A stretch of DNA of 64,000 nucleotides from Sphagnum compactum (lineage: Eukaryota; Bryophyta; Sphagnopsida; Sphagnales), in assembly GCA_965153455.1 (NCBI GenBank), contig OZ234502.1:13361495-13425494 (forward strand). The letters run 5' to 3'. The position numbers and the translations under genes are program-made. The notes beneath the pieces were generated by a model. The model searched no databases. It saw nothing but the letters and a program-made list of their open reading frames with translations, and was not told the origin of the DNA. This document shows positions 47,097 through 57,700 of the stretch, one piece after another. Positions within the stretch are counted from its first letter, which is position 1, and the number at the start of each line of letters is the position of its first letter.

Positions 47097-50000
47097 GTTC
47101 ATTTGAGTTGGAGAGGCTTCTGAAAATTTGTCTAAAAATATTCAACTCTACCATTCAGGTAATATTTTTCAATTTACAAAAAAACATTTGGCTTCTAAAA
47201 CTGGTCATTAATTTTTTCTTAAAATTATCACAAAGTAAAATAAAAAGATTAATTTAATTTTATATATCTTTACCTTTAAATGATTTTGAAATTTTTAAAA
47301 AATAAAAAATTTATAGCTCAACACCAAAGTTTAGCATAAAAAAAACCCAAGCCATTCACACTCCAAAATGATATACTATACCAATTTCATCATCTCAAAA
47401 TAAAATAAAATATGATGATTTCATATTATAATCCCCAAATGCACCTAACAAAAGGAAGAGCTAATGGTTTAATTTTGATTGAATTTAGTATTGTTTTTTA
47501 TCAAACAATATGATAATGTTGGTCATTGTTGATAAATTTGTCTCAAATCCTATTTTGGTTAATGCCAATAAATCAAAATTATATTGATATGTGAAGATAA
47601 TTACAAAACTAAACCATGAATTAAAAATCCATTTTTTAGTCACCTTTGTTCAAGTTATTGATTTTTTTTTAAAAAAAATCAATTGAAAGAAAAAGTCATT
47701 TTTTTCAATCTTGTCCAATATTAATAACATAATTATAGCTTAGTTGTTTGGAAGTCAACATGGTTGATTTTCAATGTTTAAAAAAGAATTGATTTAGAAT
47801 TGATACACATTTTCCAATTTTTTTTAAATTAAAAAAATAATGTCTTCACCTTTATACAACTTATTTTCATGTGAAATGATTATAAATATTACATTACATA
47901 TCTCCACCATTGTACGTGTTTAGGACTAATAGTTTATCAATTTTTTATTTATTTTTAACAATGTATAAACTATAGGGATAAGCAATGAAAGTAAGAAAAA
48001 ACACAAGAGGAATAATAATATTTGGATATTTTAAAGAATGTATGATTATAGAATTTTTGAGTTGACATTATGTAACCTTGGATTAATCCATATTTTTCCC
48101 CCTAGCCACGGGGTTTTAGTACTTATGAATTATACATTGTGAAAGAATAAGGGAATAAATTTGATAAATTATTATTCTAAAACATATGTAACAATAAAGA
48201 ATGTAATGAGATATTTTAAATCATTTTATGTGAAATAATTGTATGAAGGTGAAGATAATACCAATTTGAATGTAGGATTAAATGAAAAATGTGAATGCAT
48301 CCTTTGTCACTTTAAAAAAAAACATCCAAAACCAATTAAAATAAAGGTAAAGTTAAATCAATCTTTAAATTTTTAGTTTAAAAAATTATGATTTTTTTTT
48401 TTTAATGTGAAAGGTTATATTTAGTTTCATTTTGAAAAAAAAAATTCTAAACATATGTGAGAAAGAAATTAGAAAAATGGTAAAGAAGGTGGAGGTTTAT
48501 CAACTTGGGCTTCATGTTGCTATGCACTACGAATGACAATCAATTGATGAAAAAATGGAATTGATTTTATAGGAATTAAATCCCATTCAAATGAAAATAT
48601 TGAATGACATTGCATGAAAATTGAATTGAAATTTCTTAAATTTGATTCAAATACATTAAATTGAATTAAAATTCAATTGAAGAGAAATGGGATGCAAATT
48701 GGTACAAAAGGTATTGAAAATTCGCATATGATTATGGTGTTTTAAAAATAAATTATGAAAATATATTAATATGAAAAGACACCTTTCCATCCCTCTTTAC
48801 TTGGGAATCAATTAAAATAAAATAAAATTGGAATTGTCCAAAGGATGACTTTTGAAACTTTCCAAAAGATAATTTATGAACCTTAAAGCTGTCATAAATA
48901 AACTAGTTCCAACAAATCATCGTCACTAGAATTTAATAACAATTTTCATAAATATATATTTTATAATCATTAACAAAATAATGAAATGTATTATAAGAAT
49001 TAAATTAATCTTTAAATTTTTTTGTTTTTATGATCATTTAGCTTCACTTTGAAAAGGAAGTTTTCAAAGGGTATGTTCTTTGCATTTATCCATAATCTAT
49101 GCCTTCAAACCAAATCCTAAATGTCGTGTGCCCCTCTAATCACCTCACTCCTTTCCCTTACCCACCTACATGTATGAAAAGCCAAATTAAAATGCGTCTT
49201 TTCATATTTATGTTATCTATATTAAAATCAAATTTGAGATTGTCATTAATAAATAAATAAATAGATAAATTGATGAACTCCACCTTCTTTACCATTATTC
49301 TTACCTCTTTCTCACATACACTTCAAAAACTTTCTTTTCAAAATGAAGCTAAATATGACCTTTCACATCAAAAAAATGATCATAAATTTAAGAATAGAAT
49401 GTTCATAAAAGTAAAAATTAAAAGATTGATATAACTTTAATTTCATTTTAGTTCTAAATGATTTTGGATGCTCTTTAAAAATGATTAAAAATTAATTGAC
49501 ATTTTCCGTTTATTTTCACATTAAAAATGATAACATCTTCACATTTATCAAACGATTTTTAGTGTAAAATGATTTAAAATATTACATTACAATCTTTGCC
49601 ATGGTCAATGCTTAAAATTAATAATTGATCTTATTTATTCCTTTGTTTATTTACAATGTATAAACCATAGGTATAGATAATGAAAGTAAGAACTAATGCA
49701 AATGGAATCATAATATTTGGATAATTTAAATAAAGGGTGAACTATATTTAATATATAGTTTGAATTAACAATGCTTAACCTTGGATTAATTTAGAACTCT
49801 TTTCGCCAACCATGAAAATTCTAGTGAAAAAGAGATAAAAATTAATGATAGGGTAAACCGGCTCATCATCAATCACTTGCTTATGATTGAACATTTTGGT
49901 AGATCTTTTTCAATTCTTCAGCCAAAAAAGAGATATGGAAAAAAAGTATGTTGTTTCAAATTGCAAAACATGTTTTTTTGCATTTTGACTCCTCTTACTT

Positions 50001-51230
50001 TCAAATCTCATAACTTTCTTATTTCTTATTCATCTTAAACAATTTAAAATAATATAGGGAACATCGTCTGAAGTTCTACAAATCATCTTTTTAACTCTAA
50101 TAACAACAGAGCAACATGCAAGGAATTTGTTAGGTGTTTGGGAACTAGCCTTTGTAGTGTTTGGTGGTTTGTGGTTTTTTTTGAGTTCTTGACCCCTCTA
50201 CTTGGGGGGATCGTAACTTTCTCAATTTTATTTCATGTTTAATAATTTTTAATGCATCAAATGCGCAACAGGAGGGTTTCGAAGTTTTCTTTGGACAACA
50301 AAAATAACGGAGCCCTCCCCTTGGATCCAACTTGCCATGAGTGTTAAAGTGTTCGACCACTAGTCGGTTTACCCTAAAGGAGGTGGAGGTTTTGAAATGA
50401 TATTTAAAACTTTGTTGTAAAGGCAATGATAAAGATATTGTGCCTTTTCAAATAATAAATTATAATTTCCTCCACAATTAAAACATATATATTAATTCAC
50501 TTGTCTGTCTGTGTCAGGGCTTGGGAAGGGGGTTTGGTAGAACCGGTCGACCTCTAAATATACCCAGATGAAAAAAACATAGTTTATTTCGATCGATAAA
50601 AACGAGGTCTCAAAATGAACCGCAACTGGTCTGAAATGTTCCAGCGCGCTAGGTGCGGGTCGTGGTGGCGGAGAGACACCTGGCCTGAAATGTTCACATT
50701 TGTGATGAAATTCAAATGAATAGAATATGTTCACATCCAACATCTAAGTGATGGATGCTCACTCATTTGATTGAAATTGTGCAAAATCACAATAAAACTC
50801 TTTATGGAAATTTTGGTAAGATTTTAATGAAAATGTAAATATGTATATATGCATGGTGGCATAAGTCCTTTGCATCATGGGTTATGGATTGCCTTCAAAG
50901 AAAGGAAGTTCTTGACATGGAGAAAAATTTTGACAAAAAAAAAGGTTCTAAGAAATTGAAGCTGCTGTTGGGCTTTTTATAAGGTTGTGGGAGAGTAGGT
51001 GATGGAAGAATGTGAATTGCAGTATGCATCTAGTTTGAATGTATTTGTTGTGGTTTTGAGGGTTGTGGGTCTTGGAAGTATTATTATTTGGAGCATTTTT
51101 GAGTTTGTGGGTGTGTTTGAATTGAGGAAGAACGGAACATGATCCAGAAAATGGATTGTTTCTATGTGTATAGTAAGTAGATCTTGCAGTTGTTAGGGTT
51201 TATGAATCTTCAGAACCTCCAGGGTAGTTG
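47097..51230. other. AT-rich intergenic region
   Basis: No gene is supportable. The sequence is roughly 70-75% A+T with chance ORFs only. A small GC-richer island at about 50505-50700 contains a repeated CTGGTCTGAAATGTTC / CTGGCCTGAAATGTTC pair 55 bp apart. Its origin is unclear. Confidence 0.65.
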
Positions 51231-51313
51231 AATTGTGGATTTTCTTTCTCTTCAGCTTGTGGCGTGGCGTCGTTGAATTGAAGAAAGGAGAGGGGGGGGG
51301 GAAGGCAGGGAAG

Positions 51314-53200
51314 ATGATCCAGTATGTGTCATATAAGGACGAGACGCAGCTGGAGACCATCATGTCTCTCATCGATCAGGAACTCTCCGAGCCCTACTCC
51401 ATCTTCACCTACCGCTACTTCATCACTCTCTGGCCTGATCTCTGCTTCATGGTTTGCTCTCCTCACCTTACTTCCCTTTGTTTGACCTCACAAAACTGCA
51501 GCTTCGTTTTATTGGCAATTGCTATTGCACAAGTTTCTGAGGTCCGGGTTTAGGGTTAGGGTTTATGGGCATAGTGGACTGACTCTGTGTTTCCTCACTG
51601 TCACTTCTTCTTCATCTGACTGTGCTTCAGGAGAATCAGACTTTTAAGCAGATAGGAAAGCTAAATAATAGAGTTTTGGATGTGAGTTTATAAATGATTC
51701 GAGTCCAATGTGTGCAGCAGGGCTGTTCCTTTGTTAGAAACTTGGAAGGGTTGCAGAAGAATTGGATCTAAGTCAGATAATTATCATTAGTTCACCTTTG
51801 GAAGTTAGGTGCCTTAGTGTTGGGAGTTTTGAAAATTGTTTCTTGCTGATTTGAACTGTATCATGATCAGGCTTTCGATGGGGACAAGTGTGTCGGCACT
51901 ATAGTATGTAAAATGGGTCAACATCGAAACACATTTCGTGGATATATTGCAATGTTGGTTGTCATCAAACCTTATAGAGGCAAGGGAATAGGTCAGTGTC
52001 TTTCTTCTAAACTTCCTTGTCTTTATGACGTGGGGAAAGGCTGTTCTTTGCCCTTGGTGCATTACCACCTGGAGCTGTTTATAACCTTTTATTGTTTACA
52101 TATTGGGGTAGTAAGTCTTACGGTGTTCGTGTAACTGATGATTGTGTACATAAAAAGAAGATGGTTTTCTTTTATGCACATAGCAACACTAGGTGTGAAA
52201 ATCTTGTACAAGAGTTTACAGGCAGTGCAGTGGTTTTCTGCTGCGTTTTGGAGTGCGAGAATTCTTTTTCATGCTTTGTGGGAAGGCCCTGAGACAATGT
52301 GAGGGTGGTGGAGTGGTGTGCAGCAACAGAGCTTGTGACACGTTGTATTCAAGTTATGCGTGACTCCGCATGTGATGAGGTAATACACATCAATAAGCAT
52401 TTCACCTGTATCTGTGCTGGACGGCTCTGTGATAGGGGGATCATCTTCATTCAAAAACAAAAAGGCTTTCAGGTTGTAGGAGGCCACAGAAAAACATGCT
52501 CAGTTGAATACTGGCAGTTGAATTAGTCAAGAAGCTCCAGCAACTGCAATGTTGGCCAGGCATGGTCACTTGCACTGCTATGTGTAAAAAAGGAAAAATT
52601 TAAGTTCAAAGGCCTCCGTCAAGTACCATACAACAACTCTTGAATGGCTGAAGGGTACTGCAGTAAAGTGAGGAAGAGGACTAGGAACAGTGTTGCATCT
52701 TGATGTGCTTGGAAGAATCCAGGAAGTTTTGAAGTCTTCACATATATCATTATCCTTCCAAAGCTTAAAGAAAATGAAATTGAAGGCCAATTTTGGCAGC
52801 GTTTCATAGGCTTCTGCTAATTTTGGGAGAAGCAGTAACTTACCCCTGTTTGTGGGCTTGGTGGTTTTAGGTGACACTAGAAGCAGAGGTAACAAACAAA
52901 GGAGCACTGGCATTGTATGGAAACCTTGGTTTTATACGTGCCAAGCGCCTCCATAGGTACTACTTGAATGGTGTGGATGCATTTCGTCTGAAATTGCTGT
53001 TTCCAAGACCGCCTGATCCAAACAACCTCTTTGCTCTTGCTGGAGTTGGCCATGACCATGGCCATGTTCATCATGATTGCATGCACCATCAACATCACAA
53101 GGACCAGGAACACTGTGCAGGTAATGAGTATCCACATGTAGGCCATAGCCACCATCATCCCCGATGGGAAGGAGACTACAGACTGTCAGACTACAGCTGA
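51314..53200 (+). CDS. NAA30: N-alpha-acetyltransferase 30, NatC catalytic subunit
   Basis: Four exons, 51314-51451, 51871-51991, 52324-52379 and 52871-53200, give 214 residues with consistent phases. NAA30 (MAK3) transfers acetyl from acetyl-CoA to N-terminal Met followed by hydrophobic residues, working at the ribosome with NAA35 and NAA38. Recognisable GNAT-fold blocks are [16 protein letters not shown] (substrate side), [11 protein letters not shown] (beta-4), the acetyl-CoA loop RGKGIA at 82-87 (R-x-x-G-x-A), and the C-terminal [19 protein letters not shown] with [13 protein letters not shown]. The catalytic core is complete, and the short start matches family members lacking the N-terminal extension. 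Unusually, residues about 165-202 form a His-rich tail (15 His in 37 residues, such as [16 protein letters not shown]) that I do not know from other NAA30 proteins. A G10 run precedes the ATG in the leader. Confidence 0.92.
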
Positions 53201-53612
53201 CAAATGAATTGGGTGGGCCTGGTAGCTATTGTTCCCACTAACTTGGCTACAAAGAATTCCTTCTTTTCAACTTGAGGTGGGCTACGCTATTGTCTCAAAA
53301 GTTGATCATGAAAATTATACTCAGATTGTTACCTGCTCAGGTCTTTGGCAGAAGACATGACAACTTCTTAGAGGGATACAGGGTGTTACTGCAGTCTGTT
53401 TGCAGCAATATATGAATGTAGCACTTGAGGTTCCATGTTCTGAAGGTCGAATTTGTTCAAGCTTAACCTGCAAAGTTTGGCATAGTTTTGTCTGATAATT
53501 GCTCACCTTCTATTATTTGCAAGTGTCCTCAAACTTTCCTCATGGTTACTCCCTTCGAAAACCTGAACAAAACATCTATGTGAACCTAAAAGTGTTGAAT
53601 TTTTCAGAGATT

Positions 53613-53995
53613 AGAGTTATCCGCAAAGTAACCCTGTCTTTGGGATTCCTTTCAACCCCTATCCCCTCTTTCAGTGCTATCTGCAAAGTAAGGACATTTT
53701 ATTAAATCTCAGTATGAAATGCTGAAACTCAGCATTTAATGCACAAGGTTCGAGACTAATTAGAGTAGTTGTATAGGTAAGAGCAGTGAAAATATACGTA
53801 GCAGCAGTGGAGGCGCTAAGAAAAAAGGAAGGACAAGATGAAACTCAGTTAACCACCAAAATTGATGGTTTTCTAAGTTTCACCCCTCCCTTGAATGTTA
53901 ATGTACTTTTTTGCAGGTTTTTTTAAAATCTCACCCTGCATATCATGAAGCTCAGGCTTCTGGTGCTGTGTTTGTCTTCCTTTGCAGATAACTCT
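53613..53995 (-). mobile_element. TIR element family A, copy 4 (383 bp, rearranged)
   Basis: Ends are AGAGTTATCCGCAAAGT and the complement of AGAGTTATCTGCAAAG. It is flanked on both sides by ATT (53610-53612 and 53996-53998), as in copy 3. The middle (GCATTTAATGCACAAGGTTC, GCAGCAGTGGAGGCGCTAAG) is the reverse complement of copy 2. The last 100 bp are unrelated, so the element is a deletion or replacement derivative. Confidence 0.8.
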
Positions 53996-54454
53996 ATTCT
54001 CTGAAGAAAGTTGGGGAGCTTTTGCGAATTTTTCTCAAGTTGGAAATCTCTTGCAGGATCCATCCAGGTGCAAATCTAGATTGGTCATAGATAATTAGAA
54101 CTCTGAAGAGTGTGAAGATTTACGAAGTTTCTTGCAATGACCAAAGATGAAAGTTGTACACAGTCTTGGCAAATTTTTGCAACCTTGTTGGAAATCTCTT
54201 GCACATCCAGATGCATTGAGAAAATTGGTCACAAACAAATAACAATTCTGACTTGAGTACATGTTCCAGCTGGGTGCAAGAGATTGCAACTGTCACAAGT
54301 TAATTATAAGAGCTCTTCAGGATCAAGAGTGACATGAATCAAGGTGCTTGCACCTTAACTGGAGAGATTGGAGTGCGGGTCACAGATAAGAACTCTGAAG
54401 AGTACTAGATTCAAGAGATTGCAGGCTATCACAGCATAGACTTTCAACTCTGAA

Positions 54455-54650
54455 GACTCATGTTCTAAGTCCAAAATCATCAGACTCATGTTCCAAGTGC
54501 AAGATCATCAGACTCGTGTTCCAAGTGCAAGATCATCACACTCGTGTTCCAAGTGCAAGATCATCAGACTCGTGTTCCAAGTGCAAGATCATCACACTCG
54601 TGTTCCAAGTGCAAGATCATCAGACTCGTGTTCCAAGTGCAAGATCATCA
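54455..54650 (+). repeat. Minisatellite, 28 bp x 7
   Basis: Seven contiguous units, consensus halves GACTCGTGTTCCAAGTG and CAAGATCATCA. The first two units are diverged. The first base of later units alternates G and C, pointing to a 56-bp higher-order unit. The period is not a multiple of three and the array is not coding. Confidence 0.95.
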
Positions 54651-55163
54651 GACTTTCATGAGAAACCAGCAATTAGTTGTGTGTCAAATTCAACAAGAAT
54701 TTTTGTATATTTTCAACTTGGACTAGGAAATGAACAGTAGTACATCAATGAATGTGCTTCTTCATCAAATCTCAAACTGCAGCATGATCACACTCAATGT
54801 GTTGTTCCAGGTGCAAGATCAGTACTCTACACTAGCTGAGATCTCATCAAGCAAGTCAAACAAATCAAAAGAGACACGAAGAATTCTCTAGTGAGAAAAG
54901 AAGAGTGATGATCTCGTGCAAGACATCATCATGATGCAGCTAGCTAGAGAAAGAAATCTGGATTCTAAACGTGAAGCTCAACATTGAGCACTGCAAACTT
55001 TCTCTAGCAATTGAGTGCAAGATAATTTCACAAAACCTTGGAAAGAAAGAGAAACTTGTTCTTCAAGGAGATTTGTTGCATTGATTGTTTGTGCTTTTGT
55101 TTTGCATCTAGCTACCACTGCCGGATCAGATACTGACGGACACACGGAGACGAGAGCTGTCAC

Positions 55164-57395
55164 TTACGCTGATTGCACAGTCGTGTTACTAGGTTCCTTT
55201 GCAGCTTCGTTCTCGCCTGACAAATCCTCCAGAGATCGTCCCTTGGTCTCCGGCACAAGGAAAGTCATCAAGAACCCAACGCCGTTGATGACCGCGAGAG
55301 CAATGAAGGAGTTTTTCACTCCAATGCCAGTGGGGTAGCCAGGATCAGGCTCTCCCGGATGCTGTCCTTGAGCAGCGTACAAGAACCCGAAAGCACCCAC
55401 AATGGCACCTGCCTTGCCGCAAGCCGCGGAGATCCCATGGCATGTAGATCTCAATCTCGCTGGGAAAAGCTCAGCGGGGACGATGAAGGTCGTAGCATTG
55501 GGTCCGAAGTTGGCGAAGAAGAAAGTGAAGGCGTACAAGACGACGAAGGTGATGTGGTTTCCTCCACAGTAGCCCTTTGGACATGGCTGTCCTCGCAATG
55601 GGTAGTAGTCCAAAGCCAAGATGAGCATGAAGAGCGTCATGAAGAAGAAGCCCATGAGCTGAATGATCCAGCGTCCGACTATGTCGATGAAGGCGACTGT
55701 GAACCAGTAGCCCGGGACTGTGGAACAAAGTGCTATCAACGCTTGCGCTCGGCTGATCCTGAAAACTTCTTCCAAAGCATTCATGCTCTTGGCGGAGGGT
55801 AACCAGCCGATTGCTGTGAAGATGTCTTTCTGGAAAAGATTCTGGCTGTAGAAGGCGATGTCGAGGAGGAACCAGGTGCTTGTTGTTCCTAGCAGCTGCA
55901 GACCATGTCTCTTGGCAAATTGCGTTGTGAAGAGACCATACTCTTGCTCTGCAAAAAAGATCAGACAGATCAGAGCCGACGACTCGGGAGAGTATATATA
56001 TGAAGCTGACGATCACAAAGTGTGTGGAACTTGATCAGCAGAAAAAGTGTACAAGCTCTGCTGCACCAAAGAATTCTAGAATTGCTGGTGTGATGATGAT
56101 GATGATGATGATGATGAAGAAGAAGCTGCTCACTCGTGGTTGTCAACGTGTTGGACTCGTTGATGTTGGTGAAGTCGACTTGCAGCACACGACCCATGTC
56201 GAGAGCAGCGCGCTTGTTGTTGTGAGCAACCAAGGCGGTGTAGCGAGCCGTTTCTGGCATCTTCATGCGGTAGTAGAAAGTGCAAGCTGCGGGAAGAGCT
56301 CCGAGCATGAAGATGATACGCCAGACGTAATCCGCTTGCGGGGGAGTGGAGCCGACAGGATCCACTGTGAAGATGGGCGTGTCGAATGCGTTTCTGAAGG
56401 CAGCTGACACGACGATCGACACTGTTGCACCTCCCAGGATTCCGAATCCTTGCATGGCGAAAACCGCAGCGATGAAAGCTCCTCGCGTCTTCTTGTTTGC
56501 GTATTCCGACATGATCGTCGCTGAGAGTGGGTAGTCACCACCGATACCAAACCCAAGCCAGAACCTGCGAGAAAGAAGTGCACAAAAGAACACACAACTC
56601 TGCATTCATCAGGTTCTGTATGCAAGCTTCTGATCAGGTTTCAATGAGTTTCTGCAAGCTGATCAGGTTGCTAGCAAGCAGTCCTACAGATCAACAGCAG
56701 TAGCTCTAGCTTCACTACAACACATCTTGGGCTTTGCAACTTGGGTTTAGCAACTTGGGATATCTGCGACCTGGATTTTGCAATTAGATTTAGAGCTAAA
56801 ATTCTTGAAGCTTAGAAAACTCTAGAACTGCATGAGCTTCTGCTGATCGGGTTCCTTGCTAACAGTACTACAAATCGGCATTACAAATCGACAATTGCTC
56901 ACTCCAACACATTCTAGAGAACTGCTGCGACTGGCATGAGGTTCTGCAAGGTACGGGTGCAGTTTGGTACTTCTAAGCTTCTTACCTGAAGAAGCACAAG
57001 GTGGAGATGACGCCTTTGGCAGAATGGCCGAAAGACAATCCAGAGCCGATGGAAGTGATGATCATGAGCAGAAGAGTATATCCATACACTTTCTTGCGAC
57101 CAAGCTTGTCACCCAACCATCCGAAGAAGAGCTGACCGCAAAGAGTACCGCAAAGAGCAACGCCATTCACAGCAGCGGAAACATTGGGCGGGAGAGTGCC
57201 AGGCTTCCCAGTAGAAGGATTGTAGTAGTAGAGACGACCGAGAAGCTTGGTAACTGTGGAGATACAGAAGAGGTCATAAGCGTCTGTGAAGAAGCCCATT
57301 CCTGCAATCACGATGGTAGTGAAATGGTACCATTGCGTCTTGGCTCTATCCAATGCTCCCAGCACCTCGAAGGAGCTGGGATCAGCGGTACCCAT
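55164..57395 (-). CDS. PHT1: PHT1 family phosphate/H+ symporter
   Basis: Three exons on the minus strand, 57395-56986, 56564-56134 and 55948-55164, give 541 residues, the usual PHT1 length. PHT1 proteins are plasma-membrane major-facilitator carriers that import phosphate with protons. Twelve membrane segments are expected, split by a cytosolic loop at about 245-300. Visible landmarks are the N-terminal [30 protein letters not shown] between helices 2 and 3, the PHT1 signature [56 protein letters not shown] and [18 protein letters not shown]. The C-terminus is hydrophilic ([20 protein letters not shown]). The start ATG fits the family N-terminus. Introns follow LCFFR and the central loop. By eye I saw no GNATATNC (P1BS) phosphate-starvation site in 57700-58600. 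Confidence 0.95.
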
Positions 57396-57620
57396 CCTTG
57401 CCCACTTTGGTGCAGCTCTAGAACCAATTCTCCCCGACTGACTACGTGACGACTATTGCTGCAACAATCAAAACTGTTCACGCTCGAGGTCCGACTGTCC
57501 ATCCAAACTTGCAAGGATTTGCCGGCTTTAAACTGCGACAAAGGAAGGGCCACAGCAGAAGGAATATGCCGACAGAGAAGCTCACGGAGGTGCGAATCTT
57601 TGCGCAGGCAGTCAGGAGCC

Positions 57621-57664
<44 letters not shown>

Positions 57665-57700
57665 TGAGAGAGAGACGGAGCGATGCCGGGCAGGGAAGCA
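57396..57700 (-). promoter_or_regulatory. 5' leader of the PHT1 gene with (CT)n run
   Basis: Just upstream of the PHT1 start, a run of about 39 bases (57623-57661) reads (CT)n on the coding strand. Pyrimidine-rich leaders are common at plant transcription starts. No TATA element was assigned. Confidence 0.5.

Larger units (their letters stand above)
53201..55163. other. Region between convergent NAA30 and PHT1 genes
   Basis: Both flanking genes end here, so the edges are 3' UTRs. The middle carries the fourth TIR element copy (53613-53995). It also has a zone of loosely repeated AACTCTGAAGAGT and GTGCAAGAGATTGCA motifs (54100-54450) and the 28-bp minisatellite at 54455. No gene recognised. 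Confidence 0.6.

Noticed and set aside
54455-54650. Regular array that might suggest CRISPR
   Set aside because: Units are contiguous with no spacers, and the context is a plant genome. It is a minisatellite.
55359-56016. Long ORFs on both strands over the PHT1 exons
   Set aside because: They are shadows of the GC-richer PHT1 coding frame. The spliced minus-strand frame gives the complete conserved transporter.
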